From the NCBI GenBank assembly GCA_008375315.1, contig CP032507.1:1663001-1727000 (forward strand): DNA of 64,000 nucleotides, in the 5' to 3' direction. The translations under genes and the position numbers were made by a program. Position 1 is the first letter of the stretch. The number at the start of each line of letters is the position of its first letter. This DNA comes from Ectothiorhodospiraceae bacterium BW-2 (GTDB taxonomy: Bacteria; Pseudomonadota; Gammaproteobacteria; Thiohalomonadales; Thiohalomonadaceae). The notes below the pieces were generated by a model. That model was not told the DNA's origin, did not search any database, and saw nothing but the letters and a program-made list of their open reading frames with translations. Below, piece after piece: positions 1 to 8,938 of the stretch.

Positions 1-27
1 CAGGGCAACTAACAGCGTATTCAACAT
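1..27 (-). CDS. ftsL: FtsL, cell division protein (first codons only)
   Basis: Only nine codons are inside the window, reading MLNTLLVAL on the minus strand from an ATG at 27-25. The identification rests on position: the start lies 5 bases after the rsmH stop, and the order mraZ-rsmH-ftsL is the conserved head of the dcw (division and cell wall) cluster. A short N-terminus running straight into a hydrophobic stretch fits FtsL, a small bitopic divisome protein that works with FtsB and FtsQ. The rest lies outside the window, so the sequence itself cannot confirm the family. Confidence 0.55.
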
Positions 28-32
28 GATCA

Positions 33-968
33 TCAGGCCACTAGCCTCTGTGCAACGCGCATTATCGCACTACGACTGCGCGGATTGGCCGCTATCTCAT
101 CGGCCTGAGGGCGCACCGCCTTGCCGATAATCTTCAGTTTAGGTTTAAGGGCGCTGACAGGTATCGGCAGATCGGGGGGGTAGTCGTCACCACGGGCCGC
201 TTGACGCATAAAGCGCTTAACTAGACGATCTTCGAGCGAGTGGAAACTGATCATCACCACTCTAGCCCCCTCGGCTAGTAGTGCTAGCAGTTGTGATAAG
301 AGCTGCTCTAACTGCTCTAGCTCACCGTTGATATAGATGCGAATCGCCTGAAATGAGCGAGTTGCAGGGTGTCTATCTCGCTCCCAACGGGGGTGGGCTG
401 CGGCGATAATTTTCGCCAGCAAGGTGGTGGTCTCAATCGGCCCCTCGCTCTCCCTGTAGCTGACAATCGCGCGGGCGATACGGTTCGCATAGCGCTCCTC
501 GCCATACTCTTTTAATACCTTTGCAATATCACTCCAAGTGGCGATAGCCAGCCACGCAGCAGCACTCTCGCCACGACTAGGATCCATACGCATATCGAGT
601 GGGGCTTCACCACGCCAGCTAAAGCCGCGATCTATCTCATCTAGCTGAGGAGAGGAGACCCCCAAATCGACCAAAATGCCATTCACCGCCCCCACGCGAC
701 GGCGCGTTAACTCCTCGCCTAGGCGGGAGAAGGGGGCGTGAATGATGGTAAAGCGGTTATCGCCACCGAAGTGGTGCTCGGCGTAGCGACACGCCTGCTG
801 ATCTTGATCCAGTGCCAGCAGCCGCCCCTCAGCCCCTAACTGCTCTAAAATCGCTCGACTATGGCCACCACGACCAAAAGTCGCATCGACATAGCAGCCA
901 TCGGCGCGAATCTGTAGCGCCCCGACCGCTTGAGACAACAGCACACTCTGATGCAGTGGCTGGCTCAT
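33..968 (-). CDS. rsmH: 16S rRNA (cytosine-1402-N4)-methyltransferase RsmH (MraW)
   Basis: RsmH methylates N4 of C1402 in the decoding centre of 16S rRNA using S-adenosylmethionine. The protein (311 aa, usual family length) shows the family hallmarks: YVDATFGRGGHS near the N-terminus (SAM site), DLGVSSPQLD, GFSWR...PLDMRMDP and VVMISFHSLEDR. An upstream in-frame start at 1040 would lie deep inside mraZ. I prefer the ATG at 968 because it gives the standard MSQPLHQSVLL start, has AGGAG about 10 nt upstream, and overlaps the mraZ stop as ATGA, which suggests translational coupling. It is the second gene of the dcw cluster, between mraZ and ftsL. Confidence 0.96.
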   Translation of the reverse strand: MSQPLHQSVLLSQAVGALQIRADGCYVDATFGRGGHSRAILEQLGAEGRLLALDQDQQACRYAEHHFGGDNRFTIIHAPFSRLGEELTRRRVGAVNGILVDLGVSSPQLDEIDRGFSWRGEAPLDMRMDPSRGESAAAWLAIATWSDIAKVLKEYGEERYANRIARAIVSYRESEGPIETTTLLAKIIAAAHPRWERDRHPATRSFQAIRIYINGELEQLEQLLSQLLALLAEGARVVMISFHSLEDRLVKRFMRQAARGDDYPPDLPIPVSALKPKLKIIGKAVRPQADEIAANPRSRSAIMRVAQRLVA

Positions 969-1429
969 ATCCCCAGCTCCTGTAGCTCCAGCGGGATTTC
1001 GGCGTACCCTAACTGAATCGTCTGCTGCCAGGTCTGACAACGCTCATCCCACATAGCGCTATCCCACAGCTCAAATTTTCGTCCCTGACCGATAAGCACG
1101 AGCTCCTTCTCCAAGAGCGCATGGCTGCGCAGCTTTTTCGGCAGCAATACCCGACCGTGGCTGTCCATTGCGACATCGGTCGCATTACCCAGCACGAGTC
1201 GTTTAATCATCGCACTACGACTATCCATAGTGGAGAGCCGATCCAGCTTCTGCTGAATAGGCTCCCACTCACTCAATGGATAGATAGCCAGACAACGCTC
1301 TACAACATCAACCGTAATAATTAAATTCCCCTCACAACAAGTCAGTAATAGGTCACGCCAGCGGGTAGGAATGGCAAGTCGCCCCTTGCCATCGAGATTT
1401 AACTCCGATACTCCTCGAAACAGCGCCAA
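965..1429 (-). CDS. mraZ: MraZ, transcriptional regulator of the dcw cluster
   Basis: MraZ is a ring-forming DNA-binding protein that represses its own operon in E. coli. Two AbrB/SpoVT-like half-domains are visible, around GKGRLAIPTRWR and SHGRVLLPKKLR. There is no ATG. The reading frame can begin at GTG 1444 or TTG 1429. TTG gives MALFRG..., 154 aa, matching the E. coli-type MFRG N-terminus, and it falls directly after the third MraZ operator repeat. GTG 1444 would place the protein start inside the operator, about 13 nt from the predicted transcription start. I therefore favour TTG 1429, without certainty. The stop overlaps the rsmH start by 4 bases. Confidence 0.9.
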   Translation of the reverse strand: MALFRGVSELNLDGKGRLAIPTRWRDLLLTCCEGNLIITVDVVERCLAIYPLSEWEPIQQKLDRLSTMDSRSAMIKRLVLGNATDVAMDSHGRVLLPKKLRSHALLEKELVLIGQGRKFELWDSAMWDERCQTWQQTIQLGYAEIPLELQELGI

Positions 1430-1454
1430 CCCACTATGCCCCACAAAAACCCAC
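1430..1454 (-). promoter_or_regulatory. MraZ operator: three GTGGG repeats
   Basis: On the minus strand, GTGGG occurs three times at exact 10-bp steps (1454-1450, 1444-1440, 1434-1430), i.e. GTGGG-N5-GTGGG-N5-GTGGG. This is the arrangement described for MraZ binding in E. coli (TGGGN repeats separated by 5 nt). It sits between the predicted transcription start and the preferred mraZ start codon, as in E. coli, and so predicts autoregulation. Confidence 0.85.
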
Positions 1455-1462
1455 TTTTTTGC

Positions 1463-1491
1463 ACTATAGAGGGAGAGCCGATGAGCGTCAA
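1463..1491 (-). promoter_or_regulatory. Sigma-70-type promoter of mraZ (Pmra)
   Basis: Minus strand: TTGACG (1491-1486), a 17-bp spacer, then TATAGT (1468-1463). Each hexamer is one base from consensus and the spacing is optimal. Transcription would begin near 1456, just before the first MraZ repeat. Confidence 0.75.
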
Positions 1492-1563
1492 GAGAGCGAG
1501 GTAATTATTGTGATAAAGTGTGCATAAGGTGTGGAAAATAGCCCCCCGCCACGGCTAAATAGG

Positions 1564-2463
1564 TCAGCGGAGGGGAGAGACGAGCGCTAATAGTCGCTGC
1601 ATGGTGGCGTAGGCCTGCTGGCCATAGCCGCCACCAAACATATTAAAGTGGTTTAATAGGTGGTAGAGGTGGTAGAGCGATTTACGGTAGCGATAGCCGC
1701 TATCGAGCGGAAAGTTGGCGTGGTAGGCGCTGTAGAAGGGGCTCGGTTGGGCACCAAACAGCTCGCTCATCGCTAGATCAGTTTCGTGATCGCCATAGTA
1801 GGTGGCCGGATCGAAGATAACCGGCTCTCCCTCCCGAGTAAAACCGATATTGCCCGACCAGAGATCGCCGTGTAGCAGCGAGGGGCGGACTCGATAGCCG
1901 TTAAAAAAAGTGGCTAACTGCTGCTTTAGCCTCTCACCCGCCACCAGCGCCGCTTGCGGCAGACCATGTTGGCCTGCTAGCTTGAGCTGATGACCTAGTC
2001 GCTGCTGACGGTAAAAGTTGATCCAGTCGCTATCGGGGTTATTTAGCTGCGGGGTTTCGCCAATGGTATTATCGCGAAACCAGCCATAGTCTTGTTGAGT
2101 CGCGGTCGCTAGGTGCATCGCCGCTAGCTGTTCGCCGAGCAGGGCCGGATCCCCCCTACCTCCAAGCGATAGCGCTTCGAGTACTAAAAAGGCCTGAGCG
2201 CCCGCCTCGCCATAGCAGAGCGGACGCGGTACCCGAACTGTTTTTGTCGCCGCGATCGCCTCTAATCCTGCCGCTTCAGCGATAAACATCTCAAGCCGGT
2301 GCGCCAAATTCAACTTAACAAACCAGCACTCCCCTCGCGCCCCCTCCAGCCGGTAGGCCGAGTTAATATCTCCCCCGGCGACACTCTGCTGCCGTTGCAA
2401 GGTGAACGACTCACCCGCGGCCGCTCTTATCGCCGCCTCAATCTCGGCCCATAGGGGAGGCAT
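1564..2463 (-). CDS. Fructosamine kinase family protein
   Basis: This 299-aa protein belongs to the fructosamine/ketosamine-3-kinase family (FN3K, bacterial YniA type), an aminoglycoside-phosphotransferase-like fold that phosphorylates sugars on glycated amines so that they fall off. Visible hallmarks are LLHGDLWSGNIG (catalytic Asp loop), VIFDPATYYGDHETDLAM (metal-binding Asp and family tail) and the C-terminal YRYRKSLYHLYHLLNHFNMFGGGY stretch near residue 260. Length is normal for the family. The ATG at 2463 is 3 bases after the stop of the upstream membrane-anchored gene, so the two are probably co-transcribed. The substrate cannot be told from sequence. Confidence 0.88.
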   Translation of the reverse strand: MPPLWAEIEAAIRAAAGESFTLQRQQSVAGGDINSAYRLEGARGECWFVKLNLAHRLEMFIAEAAGLEAIAATKTVRVPRPLCYGEAGAQAFLVLEALSLGGRGDPALLGEQLAAMHLATATQQDYGWFRDNTIGETPQLNNPDSDWINFYRQQRLGHQLKLAGQHGLPQAALVAGERLKQQLATFFNGYRVRPSLLHGDLWSGNIGFTREGEPVIFDPATYYGDHETDLAMSELFGAQPSPFYSAYHANFPLDSGYRYRKSLYHLYHLLNHFNMFGGGYGQQAYATMQRLLALVSPLR

Positions 2464-2466
2464 CGG

Positions 2467-2949
2467 TTACTCATTCCAAGTAGAGAAGGAGAAGCTGAGC
2501 AGAGTCGAGGGGTCACCCGCCGCTAACTCTACGACGGCAAGCCAATCCATCCGTTCACTGCTGCAAAGGGGTAACATAATCTGCCCACTTAGCCCCCCCT
2601 CTGGCTGTCGCTGTAGCCGAAATCGAGTCTGACCCATCTCCATATTGATACCGGTCAGGGTCACAATCGCACTCTCGCGCTCGGTGGGTATCGCGCTGCC
2701 GTTTAGAGTTAACTGTAGCGGTTTAAGTACTTGCAGCGGTTTGGGATTGAGATCGATAGCCACGCCCCCCTCCCCCTTCATAGCGGCATAGCAGACGGAG
2801 CCGGTCTCGAAGTGGCAGGCGACGATCTCGGTTGAGAGTAGAGGGGCTGGGGCTAAGGGGGAATGCGTCAAGAGTAACCCCCCTCCTGCCAGTGTCACTA
2901 GCAGTAACAGCACTATAGTTAGCCATTTATGCCAACGCTTTACTTTCAC
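2467..2949 (-). CDS. Unknown protein with one N-terminal membrane segment
   Basis: I do not recognise this family. The 160-aa product has a basic start (KVKRWHKW), one strongly hydrophobic segment (about residues 8-28, LTIVLLLLVTLAGGGLLL), then a soluble part of about 130 residues with scattered cysteines that would face the periplasm. The open frame extends to an ATG at 3012, but that would overlap the LOG gene by 52 bases. The GTG at 2949 is preceded at 7 nt by AGGTGAG and lies just after the LOG stop, so I chose it. It is the middle gene of a tight LOG/unknown/fructosamine-kinase run; no function can be inferred. Confidence 0.7.
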   Translation of the reverse strand: MKVKRWHKWLTIVLLLLVTLAGGGLLLTHSPLAPAPLLSTEIVACHFETGSVCYAAMKGEGGVAIDLNPKPLQVLKPLQLTLNGSAIPTERESAIVTLTGINMEMGQTRFRLQRQPEGGLSGQIMLPLCSSERMDWLAVVELAAGDPSTLLSFSFSTWNE

Positions 2950-2960
2950 TGTCAGCTCAC

Positions 2961-3734
2961 CTAAATCTCGATGCCATGAGGACGACAGATCTTCTCCAGA
3001 CACTGTAACCACTCCTCTTTCACTTCGCTGCCATATCGTTCACGCAGCTTCTCTAGGTTACCCTTATGGATCAGCTCTGCCTTTTGACGCCGATGGTTAA
3101 TCATGACCGCAACGATATGGTTAATATCGTCAGTGACTTCAATTAGATCAACATCTTGGGGTGAGATCACTTCGCGCTCAACTAATGTCGTTCTTATCCA
3201 TTCGACCAACCCTCCCCAAAAGGCGCTATCGTAGAGGATAATCGGCATACGGTAGATTTTGGCTGTCTGCACTAGGGTGAGTGACTCAAAAAACTCATCC
3301 AAAGTGCCAAAACCACCCGGCATGATGACATAACCGGTGGAGTATTTGACAAACATCACCTTACGGGCAAAAAAGTAGCGAAAGTTGAGCGAAATGTCTT
3401 GATAGGGGTTAGGCATCTGCTCAAATGGTAGTTCGATGTTGAGGCCGATGGAGTAACCGCTCCCCTTTTGGGCACCACGATTAGCCGCCTCCATAATGCC
3501 AGGCCCGCCCCCTGAGATCACTGAAAAGTTCTCTTGGCTTAATAGGTAGCCTAACTCCTCCGCCGCTCGATAAGTTGGCTCTTCATCTGCCGTTCGAGCA
3601 GAGCCGAAGATAGAGATGGCATATTTAATACCGTTAAGTTTATCAAACCCCTCAGTGAACTCACTTAAAATGCGAAATAGCCGCCACGACTCATCGCTCT
3701 GTAGATCTTCAATGGTAGGTCTCTTTTTAGGCAA
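2961..3734 (-). CDS. LOG family (TIGR00730) nucleotide 5'-monophosphate phosphoribohydrolase
   Basis: A 257-aa Rossmann-fold protein with the two LOG signatures: SGGGPGIMEAANRGA (about residues 75-90) and MPGGFGTLDEFFE (the PGGxGTxxE motif, about residues 137-149). Family members cleave nucleoside 5'-monophosphates to base and ribose 5-phosphate. Some produce cytokinins; bacterial ones are mostly nucleotide-salvage or stress enzymes. It is longer than the short ~190-aa LOG form, with an N-terminal extension of about 45 residues. It is followed closely by the unknown membrane-anchored gene and preceded by the CbbQ-type gene on the same strand. Confidence 0.88.
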   Translation of the reverse strand: MPKKRPTIEDLQSDESWRLFRILSEFTEGFDKLNGIKYAISIFGSARTADEEPTYRAAEELGYLLSQENFSVISGGGPGIMEAANRGAQKGSGYSIGLNIELPFEQMPNPYQDISLNFRYFFARKVMFVKYSTGYVIMPGGFGTLDEFFESLTLVQTAKIYRMPIILYDSAFWGGLVEWIRTTLVEREVISPQDVDLIEVTDDINHIVAVMINHRRQKAELIHKGNLEKLRERYGSEVKEEWLQCLEKICRPHGIEI

Positions 3735-3784
3735 GGACTGTCTCCTTTATCGCGCCCGCGCCTTAGATGGGGTAGGGGCTAAAG

Positions 3785-4585
3785 CTAAAAAATCGATGCC
3801 GATAGCTCGTCTATCGCCACCAGCATCTCGCTATCGTCAGTCAGTGCTTGGGCGATGGCACTATGACACGCCTCTACCGCCGACACGCCACTGGCTATCA
3901 GTTTAGCGGCATGAACTAGGAGTCGGGTGCTGGCCCCCTCATCCAAACCACTCCCTTTAAGATTACGGGTCATGAGGGCAAATTTAACTAGCTGCTGCGC
4001 CATGGTGGCATCTATCCCCGACTCGGTGGCGACAATGTCAGCCTCCAACTCGGCATTAGGGTAGTCAAACTCTAGCGCCACAAAGCGCTGCCGCGTACTC
4101 TGCTTCAGATCTTTTAAGACGCTCTGGTAACCTGGGTTATAGGAGACGGCTAGGGCAAAAGCGGCTCCCGCCTCCACCAGTTCGCCGCGCTTTTCAATCG
4201 GCAGTACTCGTCTGTCATCGGCTAACGGGTGGATGACTACCATGGTATCTTTACGCGCCTCGACAATTTCGTCCAGATAGCAGATAGCCCCCTCTCGTAC
4301 CGCTCTCGTTAAGGGGCCATCGATCCAGACCGTCTCCCCACCGCGAATGAGGTAGCGGCCTACTAGATCAGAGGCGGTGAGATCGTCGTGGCAGGAGACG
4401 GTGATGAGTGGTCGCTGCAATCGCCACGCCATATACTCCATAAAGCGGGTCTTACCGCAGCCAGTCGGCCCCTTTAGTAGCACGGGCAGACGGTTCGCAT
4501 AGGCCGACTCGAAGATGGCTACCTCGTTGCCAACCGGTGCGTAGTAGGGCTGTTGGTGAATCAGAAAATGGTCTATTGAATCCAC
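3785..4585 (-). CDS. CbbQ/NirQ/NorQ family AAA+ ATPase (MoxR group)
   Basis: A 266-aa AAA+ chaperone-type ATPase. Walker A is [10 protein letters not shown] (about residues 39-48), Walker B is [12 protein letters not shown], and the sensor region reads [10 protein letters not shown]. Relatives activate or assemble metalloenzymes such as Rubisco (CbbQ), NO reductase (NorQ) or gas vesicles (GvpN), usually with a VWA-domain partner (CbbO/NorD). Neither such a partner nor Rubisco or NO-reductase genes are in this window, so the client is unknown. The start is GTG, with AGGAGA 6 nt upstream. It follows the double-ferredoxin reductase by 14 bases, so the two probably form an operon. Confidence 0.85.
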   Translation of the reverse strand: MDSIDHFLIHQQPYYAPVGNEVAIFESAYANRLPVLLKGPTGCGKTRFMEYMAWRLQRPLITVSCHDDLTASDLVGRYLIRGGETVWIDGPLTRAVREGAICYLDEIVEARKDTMVVIHPLADDRRVLPIEKRGELVEAGAAFALAVSYNPGYQSVLKDLKQSTRQRFVALEFDYPNAELEADIVATESGIDATMAQQLVKFALMTRNLKGSGLDEGASTRLLVHAAKLIASGVSAVEACHSAIAQALTDDSEMLVAIDELSASIF

Positions 4586-4599
4586 AGTCTCTCCTAATT

Positions 4600-5907
4600 C
4601 TATTCGCTCTTTTGGGGGGCAGCTAGCTCGAAGGCGTCGGAGTAGCAGTGGTCGGCGCTCAGGCCATTGGCAACGAGCCTATCCCGCGCCGCGTGCACCA
4701 TACTGGGGTTACCGCAGGCGTAAACTTCGTAGCTGTTAAGATCGGATATCTCTTTAACCACCTGCTCCTGCACAAAACCGGTGCGCCCTTGCCAACCAGC
4801 TTCGGGGTTGGTCAATACCGGCCGATAGTGAAAATGGTCATAGCTCTGCTGCCACTTCTCTACTAGCTCGTGCATGTAGATCGCCTGCTGGTTATAGGCC
4901 CCCCAGTAGAGATAGATCGGGCGGGTTAGGCCTTCGGCCACTATATGCTCAAAAATCGCCTTCACCGGACCAAAACCGGTGCCGGTGACCAGAAAGATAA
5001 TCGGTCGTTCTGACTCTTCTCGTAGATAGAAGTTACCAAAGGGGCCTTCGATACGAATTATATCTCCTAGCTGTAGGGTATCGAACAGTCTATCGGTAAA
5101 TTTGCCATCGGGTACATGGCGAATATGGAACTCTAATAGCGCATCTTTATGGGGGGCATTGGCAATCGAAAAGGCGCGTCTCTGTTCATTATCGATAAGA
5201 AAATCGACATACTGTCCGGCCATATATTGCAGACGAACCTCTTCTGGAAGTTTTAATCCTAGCTGCATCACATCTTGACCTAAGCGCTTCATTAGCGCAA
5301 TTTTGGTCGGCATCTGCTCGACAGGTAGCGCGGCCCTCCCCTTTAGTTTGGCCCGCACGACCAGATCGCCCTTTGGTCGAGCCAAGCAGGCTAAAATTTT
5401 ATCTGTCGCAAAACTGCCATCTGGCTGCTCTAGTGCCCAAGGTTTGGTCGGATAGCTCACCTCGCCACTCACTATCTCTAACTCACAAGCACCGCAGTTG
5501 CCGCCACGACAGCCGTAGGGGAGGGGGATGCCGAGCCGAATCGCCGCATCGATCAGACTCTCGTCCGCTTCGACCCTGAACGCCTTGCCGCTAGGCTGGA
5601 GGACGACTTGATGAGCGCTCTCTTTGAGCGATAGAGCGCTAGGCAGCTTAAGCTCTAGTTTAAGATCACCTTTTGCTTCAGCAACGCAGGGTAACCCCTT
5701 TCCCTCTACTCGATCTTGCTCTGAGAGCGCCATCGGATCGTCACGATAGTCAATATCGCCCTCAATTTTACACTTACAGGCACCGCAGGCACCGCCACGA
5801 CAGCCGTGGGGGAGCGCAATACCCTGCCGTAGGGCGGCATCTAGCACCAGTTCGCCGCGATTCACTGTAAACTCTGTTCCGTCTGTGAGCGTTGCTTTAA
5901 ATGTCAT
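4600..5907 (-). CDS. NAD(P)H-dependent reductase with two tandem 2Fe-2S ferredoxin domains
   Basis: A 435-aa flavin/iron-sulfur electron-transfer protein. Residues 1-90 form a plant-type 2Fe-2S domain (C36, C41, C44 and a distal C74). About residues 100-195 form a second, similar domain ([15 protein letters not shown] with a distal Cys in [10 protein letters not shown]). Then come an FAD-binding segment ([12 protein letters not shown]) and an NAD-binding segment ([18 protein letters not shown]-terminal [10 protein letters not shown]). The reductase part resembles CDP-6-deoxy-delta-3,4-glucoseen reductase/oxygenase reductases, which normally carry one ferredoxin domain and are about 340 aa. 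The second ferredoxin is therefore an intragenic duplication or fusion. It lies directly upstream of the CbbQ-type gene; the electron acceptor is unknown. Confidence 0.88.
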   Translation of the reverse strand: MTFKATLTDGTEFTVNRGELVLDAALRQGIALPHGCRGGACGACKCKIEGDIDYRDDPMALSEQDRVEGKGLPCVAEAKGDLKLELKLPSALSLKESAHQVVLQPSGKAFRVEADESLIDAAIRLGIPLPYGCRGGNCGACELEIVSGEVSYPTKPWALEQPDGSFATDKILACLARPKGDLVVRAKLKGRAALPVEQMPTKIALMKRLGQDVMQLGLKLPEEVRLQYMAGQYVDFLIDNEQRRAFSIANAPHKDALLEFHIRHVPDGKFTDRLFDTLQLGDIIRIEGPFGNFYLREESERPIIFLVTGTGFGPVKAIFEHIVAEGLTRPIYLYWGAYNQQAIYMHELVEKWQQSYDHFHYRPVLTNPEAGWQGRTGFVQEQVVKEISDLNSYEVYACGNPSMVHAARDRLVANGLSADHCYSDAFELAAPQKSE

Positions 5908-6075
5908 TAAACCGTAACCTTTTTTTCAATACCTTCGCCAAAAAGTTGGGGATGGCAAGGGGCTATAGTGGTAAGCTTAGGTAGAATCAAAAACCAGCCA
6001 ACACATAGGAGCCTCTGCCCACGCCCGACATTATGCAACTTTTGAGCTGTTTGATCCACGCAGATTTAACCGATC

Positions 6076-7542
6076 TCAACGACGCCAGAAGACCGGAGTG
6101 AAGATGACCAACAGGGTAAATATCTCCAGTCTTCCTAGCAGCATGGCAAAACAGAGTACCCACTTCGCCGTATCGGAGAGGGTGCCGTAGTGGTAGCCGA
6201 CCTCACCATGCCCTGGCCCCATGTTGTTCATGCAAGCGGCGACCGCAGAAAAGGCGGTCACCTGATCCAGTCCGGTTGCCATCAATGTCAGCATCATCAT
6301 GCTAAATAGCGCAACATAGGTGGCCAAAAAACCCCATACCGCGCTAATCACCTTATCTGGCATCGGCTTGCCGCTTATCTTAATCGGGATCACTGCATTA
6401 GGGTGGATCAATTTTGCCACCTCCCGCTTGCCCTGCTTTAGTAGCAGCACAAACCGAATCACCTTCATGCCCCCTCCCGTTGAACCGGCACAGCCGCCAA
6501 TAAAACTGGCAAATAGGAGCAGTACCGGTAAAAAGCTAGGCCAGTTATGGTAGTCGCTGGTCGTAAAGCCGGTCGTGGTAGTCATGGAGACGGTCTGAAA
6601 TAGGCCATGTAGCGCCGATTCATACAATGAGTCGAAGTGACCGCTAAAGTAGAGATAACCAACGGTAATCACCCCCACCCCTAACAGCACCATAATATAG
6701 ACCTGCAACTCCTCATCCAGATGGTAGGGGGCGGTGGTACGGCCACGCCAAGCCATAAAATGGAGCGCAAAGTTGATCCCGGCCACGAACATAAAGATAA
6801 TCGCTACCACCTCAATCATTGGGGTATCGCTGTAGTAACCCATGCTGGCATCGTGGGTCGAAAAGCCGCCAATGGCCACAGTGGAGAAGCTGTGCCCTAT
6901 CGCATTAAACAGCGTCATGCCCGCCGCCCAGTAGGCTAGGGCGCAGGCGACAGTTAAGCCTAAATAGATATACCATAGCGCTTTGGCCGTTTCGGCGATT
7001 CGGGGGGTGAGGCGACTATCTTTCATCGGCCCGGGCGCTTCAGCCCGATAGAGCTGCATCCCGCCGATACCGAGCATCGGCATCACCGCTACCGCTAACA
7101 CCACAATCCCCATCCCCCCCAACCACTGTAGCTGCTGGCGATAGTAGAGAATCGAGTGGGGAAGTTGATCAATCGTAGTGATGACCGTCGCCCCAGTGGT
7201 GGTTAGCCCCGATACCGATTCAAATACCGCATCAGTCACCGACATATCAGGGATATCAATAGCGTGGTAGAAGATAAAGGGCAGCGCACCAAACAGGCTC
7301 AGTACCGTCCAAAAGAGCACCACCACCATAAAGCCATCTCGCAGACGCAGCTTTAACTTGACCCGACGCAGCGGCCAGTAGAGCAAAAAGCCACTCACTA
7401 GCGTCAACAGAAAGGTTTTAACAAAGGGAGGAATCGCCCCTTCGCTAAAGTAGATTAAGCCAACAAGCATAGGTGGTACCATCGTAAAGCTGAACAACAT
7501 CAGCAAGATACCGATAATTCGCATGACAACCTGACTATGCAT
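6076..7542 (-). CDS. trkH: Trk potassium uptake system membrane subunit TrkH
   Basis: A 488-aa polytopic membrane protein of the TrkH/KtrB family, the K+-translocating subunit of the Trk system. Pore-loop signatures with glycine filter residues are visible: GLTTTGATVITTI (about residues 111-123), AIGGFSTHD, TTTTGFTTSDYHNWP and MNNMGPGHGEVG, i.e. the four repeats of the SKT superfamily. Length is normal (E. coli 483 aa). It lies 22 bases downstream of trkA on the same strand, so the rsmB-trkA-trkH order suggests one operon. The 168 bases beyond its stop hold nothing I can identify. Confidence 0.95.
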   Translation of the reverse strand: MHSQVVMRIIGILLMLFSFTMVPPMLVGLIYFSEGAIPPFVKTFLLTLVSGFLLYWPLRRVKLKLRLRDGFMVVVLFWTVLSLFGALPFIFYHAIDIPDMSVTDAVFESVSGLTTTGATVITTIDQLPHSILYYRQQLQWLGGMGIVVLAVAVMPMLGIGGMQLYRAEAPGPMKDSRLTPRIAETAKALWYIYLGLTVACALAYWAAGMTLFNAIGHSFSTVAIGGFSTHDASMGYYSDTPMIEVVAIIFMFVAGINFALHFMAWRGRTTAPYHLDEELQVYIMVLLGVGVITVGYLYFSGHFDSLYESALHGLFQTVSMTTTTGFTTSDYHNWPSFLPVLLLFASFIGGCAGSTGGGMKVIRFVLLLKQGKREVAKLIHPNAVIPIKISGKPMPDKVISAVWGFLATYVALFSMMMLTLMATGLDQVTAFSAVAACMNNMGPGHGEVGYHYGTLSDTAKWVLCFAMLLGRLEIFTLLVIFTPVFWRR

Positions 7543-7564
7543 CGATGCGCCTTACCCTGTTTGA

Positions 7565-8938
7565 TTAGATGAAGATCGCATCGACCTGAAATAGCTCCTC
7601 CACCCGAGGTATCAGACTCTTCTCAACAACAAAGATGATGAGGTGATCTCCAGAGCGAATGACGGTATCGTGGTGCGGTACAATCACCTCGCTCTCTCGT
7701 ACAATTGAACTAATCACCGCTCCCGCTGGCAGACCGATAGCATCGACACGGCGATCAACCACCTTAGAGGAGCTGTTATCTCCATGGACAATCGCCTCAA
7801 TGGCCTCTGCAGCACCGCGGCGTAGCGAGTGGACATTGACCACATCCCCCCGCCGAATATGGGCTAAAAGGCTTCCAATGGTCGCCTGTTGAGGTGAGAT
7901 AGCGATATCGATCAGGCTACTTTCGACCAGATCAACATAGGCGGTACGGTTAATTAGCGCCATCACTCTACGCGCTTTAAGTCGTTTAGCTAGCATCGCC
8001 GAGAGGATATTGGCCTCATCATCATTCGTCAGGGCACAAAAGATATCGGTCTGATCGATATTCTCCTCTAGCAAAAGCTCCTCATCGGCGGCATTGCCGT
8101 GCAGTACAATAGTATTGCGTAGCTCTTCAGATAAGATACGGGTACGACTATAGCTACGATCAATTAACTTAATTTGGTAGTTGCGCTCTAGCGTCTGGGC
8201 TAATCTGCGACCGATATTTCCCCCACCGGCAATCATAATTCGCTTGACCGGTTTCTCTTTTTGGTGCAGCTCCTGCATGACTTTATGGATATCGCTACGC
8301 TTGGCAACAAAAAAGACCTCATCACCGGCATTAATTATCGTATGCCCCTTCGGTAAAATCGCCTGCTCATGGCGATAGATTGCCGCTAAGCGGGCGCTGG
8401 AGTTGGGCAGATGGTCGTGGAGATCGCGTAGCGGATGGCCGACCATCGGGCTATCGGAGAAGGCGCGAACCGCGACGAGCTGTAGCTCATTTTCGGCAAA
8501 ATCGAGCACCTGTAGCGCACCTGGAAACTCAATTAAGCGGTGAATGTAGTCGGTCACTAGCTGTTCGGGGCTAATGGTGACATCGATCGGTAGGGCGGGG
8601 GATTTAAATAGCTCTGGATATTGAAAATAGTCTCGTGAGCGCACTCTGGCAATTTTGGTCGGCGTGCGAAAGAGTGTCGATGTCACCTGACAGGCGATCA
8701 TGTTGACCTCGTCACTGTTGGTCACCGCAATCACCATATCGGCATCCTCAGCACCAGCAGAGCGTAACACTTCAGGGTGGGAGCAGGGGCCATGAATCGT
8801 CTTCAGATCCATCCTATCTTGTAATACGCTCAGCTTATCACTATCGACATCGACGACGGTAATATCGTTCGCCTCACTAGAGAGACTATTGGCCAGAGAG
8901 GTTCCAACCTGGCCGGCACCTAGGATAATAATCTTCAT
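7565..8938 (-). CDS. trkA: Trk system NAD-binding regulatory subunit TrkA
   Basis: A 457-aa cytoplasmic regulator of TrkH. It has two complete RCK halves: an N-terminal Rossmann domain beginning MKIIILGAGQVGTSLA with a TrkA_C domain, then a second Rossmann domain (RIMIAGGGNIGRRLAQTL, about residue 233) with its own TrkA_C. Length equals E. coli TrkA (458 aa). The ATG overlaps the rsmB stop as ATGA, and trkH follows 22 bases downstream. Nucleotide binding to the RCK domains controls K+ flux; the pairing of trkA and trkH here gives a complete minimal system. Confidence 0.95.
   Translation of the reverse strand: MKIIILGAGQVGTSLANSLSSEANDITVVDVDSDKLSVLQDRMDLKTIHGPCSHPEVLRSAGAEDADMVIAVTNSDEVNMIACQVTSTLFRTPTKIARVRSRDYFQYPELFKSPALPIDVTISPEQLVTDYIHRLIEFPGALQVLDFAENELQLVAVRAFSDSPMVGHPLRDLHDHLPNSSARLAAIYRHEQAILPKGHTIINAGDEVFFVAKRSDIHKVMQELHQKEKPVKRIMIAGGGNIGRRLAQTLERNYQIKLIDRSYSRTRILSEELRNTIVLHGNAADEELLLEENIDQTDIFCALTNDDEANILSAMLAKRLKARRVMALINRTAYVDLVESSLIDIAISPQQATIGSLLAHIRRGDVVNVHSLRRGAAEAIEAIVHGDNSSSKVVDRRVDAIGLPAGAVISSIVRESEVIVPHHDTVIRSGDHLIIFVVEKSLIPRVEELFQVDAIFI

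Noticed and set aside
3785-4585. Calling this ATPase CbbQ proper and inferring Rubisco carbon fixation
   Set aside because: CbbQ, NorQ and NirQ cannot be told apart here, and no cbbO/norD, Rubisco or NO-reductase genes lie in the window.
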